Assembly (NCBI GenBank): GCA_905221605.1
Contig: CAJNDS010000099.1
Location: forward strand, 62,001 to 126,000
Direction of reading: 5' to 3'
Source of the DNA: Symbiodinium natans
Lineage: Eukaryota; Sar; Dinophyceae; Suessiales; Symbiodiniaceae
Length of the DNA stretch: 64,000 bases
Shown: positions 61,801 through 64,000 of the stretch, piece by piece
Numbering within the stretch: the stretch's first letter is position 1
How the letters are laid out: each line of letters starts with the position of its first letter
Made by a program: the position numbers and the translations under genes
The notes under the pieces: generated by a model
The model's database searches: none
Told to the model about the DNA's origin: nothing
The model's input: the letters and a program-made list of their open reading frames with translations, nothing else

Positions 61801-63180
61801 CTTGGTGTCCTCGTGATGACAGTAACTGCAGACGAAGAATAAACCCCCGTAGCGCGGAATCAACGAATGAAGATCGCGCAAGGCTGCCACACACTCTGAA
61901 GGAAACTCGGGCCTAGGATCCGTCCAGCTCGTTGACTTTTTGTGATATCGATCCAACACTCCGTGAAAATCCAAGCTCAAACTAAAAGAGAATCTCTCGA
62001 AAGCTGGTTCCGTAAGCTTCACCTTAACACCCTCAAAGTCCAGCACCTCTGTCTTCAGGGGATGGAAGTCAATCACACGAGGAATCCCTGTCACCTGAGG
62101 TAGCGGAGGATGCGAAGGTTCCGGCACACGAGGCGGTACCTTAACTGGTGGAGGATGCAAAGGTTCCGGCACACAAGGCGACACCTGAGCTGGTGGAGGA
62201 TGCGAAGGTTCCTTAGGCGTCCGAGGCGGAGCCTTCGGTGGAGTCTTTGGTGCCGGAATGCCTGATGACAATGAAGCTGATGGAGTTAACAAAGGCTTTG
62301 GAGTCGGCAAAGGCCTCTGAGTTGAAGAGCTTGATGACGAAGAAGCGGGTGGAGGTGATGGAGCCGTGGTCTTCGCCTTCAGAACAGCAGTTGAAGGATG
62401 AAGTCGATGAAACGGACGAAATGGCGTAGAAGGCGGCGGAGTCTCCGGGGCCTGATCGTCAATAACGATCACTTCTGACTGCTCTTCCACAGCCTGAAAA
62501 GGAGCCGTCTTCGGACGGCGCACTACGGATCTGGTAGAGCCGTCAGGGCGACGGAAGGGAACTTCGGATGGATCTGCGAAGATGCCCAAGTCCTGATCGC
62601 GCAGAAAGATATATAGTTGATATGCTTTCCGCTTCCTCTGGGCTGCAGCGCCCCCTCGAGTGCGTCTCACGCCGAGAGACCTTGGAATACGCTCTTCCTC
62701 ACGAGGAGGGTTATAGTCCATGGGTCCTCAATCCTAGACCCTGGAATCTTCAGAACAAACAGAGCGATACGGAGCTGATAACCAGTTGAACAGGTCAGAA
62801 CCTGGCCTAAGCCTGAAAGGGGAAGGACCAGACACAACCAAAAGAAGGGTTTAGGGACCCTCAAAGCCCTCAACCCTGCGCGCAAGCCGCACCTCATGCG
62901 GCCTTTTTGCTTGAGCCAAAAGTCAGAAGGTAAGCCATCCTGATCTGCATAACATGACTATACATACATCACTTTACAGGAAGGAAGCTCGTGATTCTTC
63001 AACTTTCACTAAGGGCTTATATAGGGTGCCTCATTCAGTCATTCCCCATTCCCTAAACCCTAAACCCTAAACCCTAAACCAGCTGGTACGTGCCACAGTC
63101 CCGGCCCCCGCAACCTTCGTCGAATCGATCTTGGTGCCATATCGCGCCCCGGTCGTCATCATGACGTAGTCAATGGTGAC
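46807..63180 (-). CDS. FKBP-type peptidyl-prolyl isomerase, partial, interrupted by retrotransposon 2
   Basis: Protein-folding enzyme of the FKBP family. Exons recognised: 63180-63115 (DYVMMTTGARYGTKIDSTK), 52613-52564 (DREKPYSFVVGDPTII), 50699-50665 (GLSEAVSTMQP), 49869 to about 49825 (GGIRRIIIPQSLG), 47421-47390 (FRNIYLNPNR) and 46863-46807 (VYQPDLVMDVKLFTFSDK, then TGA). The first four join in phase and reproduce the FKBP core, from the substrate-pocket tyrosine/aspartate region to GGxRxIIIP. A piece near 48843-48895 (ENGIPKPPCTFQ) may be another exon. N-terminal exons were not found and may lie beyond 63180. Element 2 (53322-63004) lies in the intron between the first two listed exons. 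Inferred donors are GT and GC. Confidence 0.75.
47517..47611. mobile_element. MITE family B copy
   Basis: GGGGCCTGAATAATTAGAAG and AGGGGCCAGAAGGGAATACT match the family; the right end has decayed. Confidence 0.5.
47826..47946. mobile_element. MITE family B copy, reverse orientation
   Basis: GTAAGGGTCGGAACAGTTAC, ATTCCCTTATGGTCC and TTCTAATTATCAGGGCTCCT match the family inverse; a run of about 18 C interrupts it. Confidence 0.55.
48276..48465. repeat. ATT/CTT-rich microsatellite (9-bp TTATTATTC period)
   Basis: Near-perfect TTATTATTC repeats in an FKBP intron. Confidence 0.9.
49262..49362. mobile_element. MITE family A copy in an FKBP intron
   Basis: TTGGGATGTTCCTCCTGAAA on the left is matched by the inverse right arm ending GGGGGAACATCCCAA; the core AACAGTCCTT is conserved. 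Confidence 0.75.
49706..49812. repeat. (CCCTAAA)n array
   Basis: About fifteen perfect heptamers, in an FKBP intron. Confidence 0.95.
50466..50590. repeat. AT/CATATA microsatellite
   Basis: ATATATACACATAT-type dinucleotide-rich tract in an FKBP intron. Confidence 0.9.
52003..52320. repeat. Tandem duplication of a roughly 180-bp unit
   Basis: GGGTCACTGAAGACTTAAGA through CATGTATATATATATAT occurs at 52003-52139 and again at 52186-52320 with few differences, separated by TTTAGGG repeats. FKBP intron. Confidence 0.85.
53322..53542 (-). repeat. 3' LTR of element 2
   Basis: Identical copy of 62784-63004, including the DinoSL-like 12-mer at 53448-53459 and the adjacent hairpin at 53424-53440. Target duplication TTCAC at 53317-53321. 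Confidence 0.95.
53543..53551 (-). other. Polypurine tract of element 2
   Basis: GAAGGGGGG on the element strand directly precedes the 3' LTR and supports the AG/CT LTR boundary. Confidence 0.7.
53552..54040 (-). other. 3' untranslated region of element 2
   Basis: About 490 bp between the RNase H stop and the polypurine tract. It is not TTTAGGG-rich and no ORF or hairpin series was noticed. Confidence 0.6.
54041..55990 (-). CDS. Reverse transcriptase-RNase H of element 2 (649 aa)
   Basis: Copia-type reverse transcriptase with IKAYTQAAL, LYKALYGHPESSAHW and the catalytic LCVYVDDLTLSG near residue 312. RNase H follows, with YVDSDFGG, SRSSTEAEF, REDNEACIA and KGDPLTKAL. The frame is +1 relative to the upstream polyprotein and is open from about 56011, so expression probably needs frameshifting or a separate message; ATG 55990 is only the first Met. 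About 500 bp of non-coding sequence separate its stop from the 3' LTR. Confidence 0.9.
   Translation of the reverse strand: MTLRLISVHILSTSSTIPLKVLTQDAQPFTPEAMARAILASLFPYAKAFVAPALPCVPTFPQLHRVKDVRPPLPLDLLMFESGMRRIRIPGYVHRLLDRREWTSQPAALEKVQEEKDGLLKAGTWIEEEIMPKSEVLAWARRTSNVIHFGNLMVIMSVKGAELEPDSWKLKARIVFRGDDIRDQTGMSAVFEELFASAPSSLEGLNTVIGFGLLESHGVTTSDAIKAYTQAALKSKNRTFVLLPPELVPASKRDVIQPCAPLYKALYGHPESSAHWQRHLRGILTGLGGIEFPNLPSVYYFPTLDLILCVYVDDLTLSGKLSKHKGFWSSLSKQVDLEPYAPLTRVLGRSHRHVLYDNQPALALETEDFAKQCVDLYESLVGSAVKHQRTPHVDPGALSLSDNDARGSLADSAARILMKILWLARLNRPDLMVAVTTLTTNVCRWSVNDDKRVARLVGYIAATVQYNPVMFVHDPASSLHLALYVDSDFGGCPDTARSTSGYIVALEGSNSFALLSWSSKRQKVVSRSSTEAEFVSLSSALFNDALPLLEVWQTIIPGIKLLCREDNEACIAIVRKGYSAKLRHLSKTHRINVSSTCEAVNDNDDVELGYVNTNDQKGDPLTKALSVQKWAHALKLLHISTEHLPDVPI
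55896..61289 (-). CDS. Gag-protease-dioxygenase-integrase-methyltransferase-like polyprotein of element 2 (1797 aa)
   Basis: Residues about 85-235 are coiled coil. About 340-590 are Gag-like. One CCCH finger (CIFFRMSSGCMHGENCKYSH) is near 640. At the protease position near 713 the sequence is AADTAAGRHLGS, so the usual DTG/DSG is DTA. A dioxygenase-like domain, about 900-1050, has HKD near 968, GGGVWIED and RLHATQPWTGDR. Integrase is about 1125-1300: HRLFHFPKNPFCDVC, then ADHIHVF, SDAADE and LEREI. A methyltransferase-like domain, about 1595-1780, has LYEFCCAPDSMIG and GSLECGPWSAWSRMN. The frame ends TAG/TGA-type at 55896, overlapping the RT frame by about 115 nt. The start is the first ATG of the frame. 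The dioxygenase and methyltransferase assignments rest on motif patterns. Confidence 0.85.
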   Translation of the reverse strand: MSSPSDPSNQASSVLDLSSASAMALPGGIGSDSGSVTSSSAVELRERSPPLTRRALSGPRRSREHSDPYPNLTAQASYTQNILNVGASPQEVLDAQRLAAAQAAQQVADHAEQLHAVRLEQVENEARGLVEATVEQMREQLQQYEHRYDEILQQGRILEEQLSVAKAELSKVEAELQVARAGYQELEAALTSCRGDNNLLNFQNTQLRVELQVKDREIQRLRQAALSATSPGSSPPKPAPRQQDVPSAIAPSACSGGSSWVHIGSDGGNNGAPSLPQVVNESTPCPPATVSDPRVDQLIDVVQQLFAQRNGTDQGCNDASPVHEIEEPERQEKHIVDYRALLHLKLEPVPSDAAGFRAWKNALLVQIAKLDMSGEGLVVEWLSQSFTAEKEDLTESGFLPRLDAWIAGEMTSLRVLKQVTELEQEVIAYVELCGQARSQPKGRYMLALLARHFSIDRVRGTVLTASTLFQVEIGGNSMRDLRDFVQRVRTVLYAIPVGQRPDDRLTGEWLFHRAKHIRKLERVIEDIRESAPESRRREWDYLWNKIQDILVQEREDANSHSVMKSLQIAAPQAKTKGVPAGTKEASRSSPKAKTPAPVSTGPPPKAPAPANPAPSPKPKTKAKAKAKGMSDAEKAKTPCIFFRMSSGCMHGENCKYSHAPDKTPKVDPKSKPKAAASKPKSPGAVAKAVVAMMAASSMCNIPGSNAFSVEWAADTAAGRHLGSARALADQGIPSESYRSFLAHSASPVTFHTGGGPQPGSQSLGFASDNMPLANHYMLDNCPVVRSTGLDVESGKAFIWLPGSLPFFVHDVSKLRIDCAEEARFYATRIDEHVPIFTSKVQFVHGVAASADSLEGSGEESREPSRPVAHDPAEEYAKDLLTKRGDIQPNQVRKIFGLVKRGSAPRGIEPSNDSSFAVGCFRRGGVVGLLKSTKEYPFVTRALNQFAQRKAPGHVYTAINLLHNVSADPHKDSHNAGIDNVVISLGGFTGGGVWIEDAAGRDKCPFPSVSQIGKILSFKKGVIQFSAKNRLHATQPWTGDRLVMILYAAKDPASLELDVLDALIGVGFPLDNHPLVDVIPAEIESSEVPSSSSGGLPKEHLVEANHDGPAASALPEGDKPLDVSSPGVSVKHRLFHFPKNPFCDVCNRSKLLSRRVRRKPRDEDSEPALLEASEFGEVIAADHIHVFKSPSDSNAPGREYVVLCLRDRFTGLFAAYPATDRSTDSILTCLKRFVGRKVCSKPVSLVSDAADELKLAAETLGWLHMPSLPNRFPHNSQLEREIRSFQEGVRSSFLEAGFAVRPEFWTVACHYGSMAMNLSHPAPLESDLSRWDFAVAHFDAEDVPPRELILGQLVFYRARADSKFGPNAKPGLFAGWRLEPGFLYRSVVYVLDLAKVRFKLGSWEEVISVPEAELYVRSGDPVFPLKNAAEHTLQLCGGEDFAIPDPLPLPFSGDQANVKKKARRIYITYSRFLKLGPTPGCTACERDRSDHNPECVARFEKAFGDEAKTSSQPFEDHERLLSFEHLGLPDLPPEIDPADEEAVEVELAALGRSTGRDSESELDFLRTPEYEPSIPEDDEALPGVGALPACRHQKPGALVLYEFCCAPDSMIGHLGPELGVQVVRLCRESINLEDPLAIDQLIHQVSATPGCCIHGSLECGPWSAWSRMNLATKPGYLEKLTAEREKSRKLLLQFIRVAALVILQGGEVSFEWPRDAAGWSLPEIIAFVDQFNLLTVEFHGCAFGLVSSRGGPTLKPWKILTSSKRLAHDFAAYQCSHPKHFKHDTVEGSDSRRSAFYP
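61432..62721 (-). CDS. HAD-superfamily-like protein encoded upstream of gag in element 2 (429 aa)
   Basis: A separate ORF between the 5' LTR and gag, a position where copia elements normally have no gene. The N-terminal 60 residues are basic. Residues about 90-230 are Pro/Ser-rich with three copies of a 15-residue EPxHPPP repeat. The C-terminal 190 residues look like a HAD fold: SLDFHGVLDRY near 255 (motif I, with His in place of the second Asp), FFVCSY near 297 (motif II), a lysine in GKRVVLEKLAKE and IIHVDDSADVCDEL near 365 (motif IV). HAD enzymes are mostly phosphatases, and some act in RNA-end repair. Loss of the second Asp makes ordinary phosphatase chemistry doubtful. It could be delivered from the genomic RNA or a spliced message. 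Confidence 0.65.
   Translation of the reverse strand: MDYNPPREEERIPRSLGVRRTRGGAAAQRKRKAYQLYIFLRDQDLGIFADPSEVPFRRPDGSTRSVVRRPKTAPFQAVEEQSEVIVIDDQAPETPPPSTPFRPFHRLHPSTAVLKAKTTAPSPPPASSSSSSSTQRPLPTPKPLLTPSASLSSGIPAPKTPPKAPPRTPKEPSHPPPAQVSPCVPEPLHPPPVKVPPRVPEPSHPPLPQVTGIPRVIDFHPLKTEVLDFEGVKVKLTEPAFERFSFSLSLDFHGVLDRYHKKSTSWTDPRPEFPSECVAALRDLHSLIPRYGGLFFVCSYCHHEDTKRHVVETTVNSCDTLFTQIGESPICLIFITRKATGPLGKRVVLEKLAKEVELPIIHVDDSADVCDELAGSEHVIPLHIAIPKRSKGSRGQRIIFPRAPMPSFDSFPECTDAIRGQVRKWFPDV
62774..62783 (-). other. Candidate primer-binding site of element 2
   Basis: GGTTATCAGC starts at the first base after the 5' LTR and is identical to the site in element 1. The next bases differ between the elements, so the common part is short. 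The priming tRNA is not identified. Confidence 0.6.
62784..63004 (-). repeat. 5' LTR of element 2
   Basis: This 221-bp repeat is identical by eye to 53322-53542. Its ends are a 7-bp inverted repeat (AGTTGAA/TTCAACT). On the element strand it contains TTTTGGCTCAAG (plus-strand 62910-62921), the last 12 nt of DinoSL, followed by a hairpin GCCGCA-loop-TGCGGC (62886-62902). Confidence 0.95.
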
Positions 63181-63572
63181 CTACTTTAGGGTTTAGGGTT
63201 GCGGGCTTAAAGTTAAGGACGACTAGGAAGTGCTGACTTTTGGCGTCCACTTCCCATCAGCCTTTGAAACGCCACTAAGCACACGGGGGCTTCGGAATTG
63301 ATATGTTTCTAAAGAGGGGGCTGAGGGTTGATAGGGTTTAGAGCTTAGGGTTTAAGGTTTAGGGGAGGTTTAGGGTTGTGAAAGCTTCCCGTCCCATTCC
63401 AACTTGGGATCCTCCTGGGTTTGGTGTTTAGGGCAATGATTCGGGCTATGCCCTGAACCCTAAACCCTAAACCCTAAACCCTAAACCCTAAACCCTAAAC
63501 CCTAAAGCAAGGATCCCTAAGTGTCAAGCTTAAACCAGGTGAATGATGACATGTCGCCTCGCCGACAGCATA

Positions 63573-63679
63573 TTGGGATGTTCCCCCCTTATACGAACAG
63601 TCCTTAATTTTGATGATAGTACCCTCTCCCCCTACTTTAGTCCCTGTTAAGGACTGTTAGTATAATGGGAACATCCCAA
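63573..63679. mobile_element. MITE family A copy
   Basis: TTGGGATGTTCCCCCCTTAT on the left, the inverse on the right ending ATGGGAACATCCCAA. Upstream of the first recognised FKBP exon. Confidence 0.75.
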
Positions 63680-64000
63680 ACAGCATGTCATAAAAAAAAA
63701 AACAGCATGTCACAACCCGCCCCCCCCCCCCCCACACTGTTTGGGACACTTGAAAAACCGAACGACTGAAACCGAATTCTCCAGCTGCCGCAATCCTGGA
63801 GCACTGCATGGCGCAACATGCATTCCGAAAAGGTCGTACCACAGTGGGACGTATGGACCAAGTGATTGAAATTTAGGGTATGGGGTTTAGGGTCAAGGGT
63901 TATCTTGGTCCGGCGAAACAACCATTGCATGATCACATGGGTTTTCGAGGGACTAAACTGGAACTGGTGGCTACTCGCTCAGGCACGGGAAAAGCTTCAA

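Larger units (their letters stand above)
53322..63004 (-). mobile_element. Full-length Ty1/copia-type LTR retrotransposon, element 2 (9,683 bp)
   Basis: Identical 221-bp LTRs (53322-53542 and 62784-63004) are flanked by the 5-bp target duplication TTCAC (53317-53321 and 63005-63009). The LTRs begin AGTTGAA and end TTCAACT rather than TG...CA. The primer-binding-like GGTTATCAGC (62774-62783) and a G6 polypurine tract (53543-53548) fix these boundaries. Coding order from the 5' end is a HAD-like ORF, gag-protease-dioxygenase-integrase-methyltransferase-like, then RT-RNase H in another frame. All frames are open, so the insertion is recent. Confidence 0.95.

Noticed and set aside
1-64000. Window as a chromosome end because of TTTAGGG repeats
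   Set aside because: Arrays are short, scattered, in both orientations and interleaved with exons, so they are interstitial.

Overview
The window looks like nuclear DNA of a dinoflagellate. Four things support this. Short blocks of the telomere-type heptamer TTTAGGG and its variants occur through almost all non-retrotransposon sequence. Genes are split into very short exons whose introns begin with GC, GA or GT and end in AG. Two Ty1/copia retrotransposons carry CCCH zinc fingers and captured enzyme domains. Both LTRs contain the 3' end of the dinoflagellate spliced leader (DinoSL). I cannot name the species.

Host genes. All genes I could assemble by eye lie on the minus strand, so they read from high to low coordinates. 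They are an FKBP-type peptidyl-prolyl isomerase (about 63180 to 46807, 5' end outside the assembled part), a J-domain protein with an SH3-like segment (45934 to about 30590), a small single-domain rhodanese (30087 to 28445), a probable OB-fold protein (about 28180 to 27248) and a short-chain dehydrogenase/reductase (SDR) with at least 17 exons of 26-93 bp (24562 to about 2484). Exon-like islands of other genes sit inside SDR introns, including a membrane protein (18791-17911) and a basic coiled-coil protein (4290-3850). Reading frames join in phase across about 35 inferred junctions. Most introns consist largely of TTTAGGG-type repeats, short inverted-repeat elements, or both.

Retrotransposons. 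Element 1 (32846-45236) has identical 141-bp LTRs and a 5-bp target duplication. Its gag/protease ORF is followed by an 8.6-kb ORF encoding integrase, reverse transcriptase and RNase H, then a 2-oxoglutarate/Fe(II) dioxygenase-like domain, an SGNH-hydrolase-like domain, a Tpt1/KptA-like RNA 2'-phosphotransferase and a zinc ribbon. Element 2 (53322-63004) has identical 221-bp LTRs and a 5-bp target duplication. It encodes a separate HAD-like protein, then gag, protease, a homologous dioxygenase-like domain, integrase and a methyltransferase-like domain, then reverse transcriptase and RNase H in another frame. Element 1 lies in intron 3 of the J-domain gene and element 2 in an intron of the FKBP gene; both are in the sense orientation of the host gene.

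The most unusual observations are these: introner-like elements with terminal inverted repeats and target duplications that coincide exactly with introns, one of them with a body of telomere repeats; DinoSL relics in both LTR families; a set of at least eleven GNRA-type hairpins, all in one orientation, spread along element 1; and the captured nucleic-acid-modifying domains of the two elements.

All exon boundaries, domain names and identities come from reading the sequence by eye; no database search or transcript data were available.
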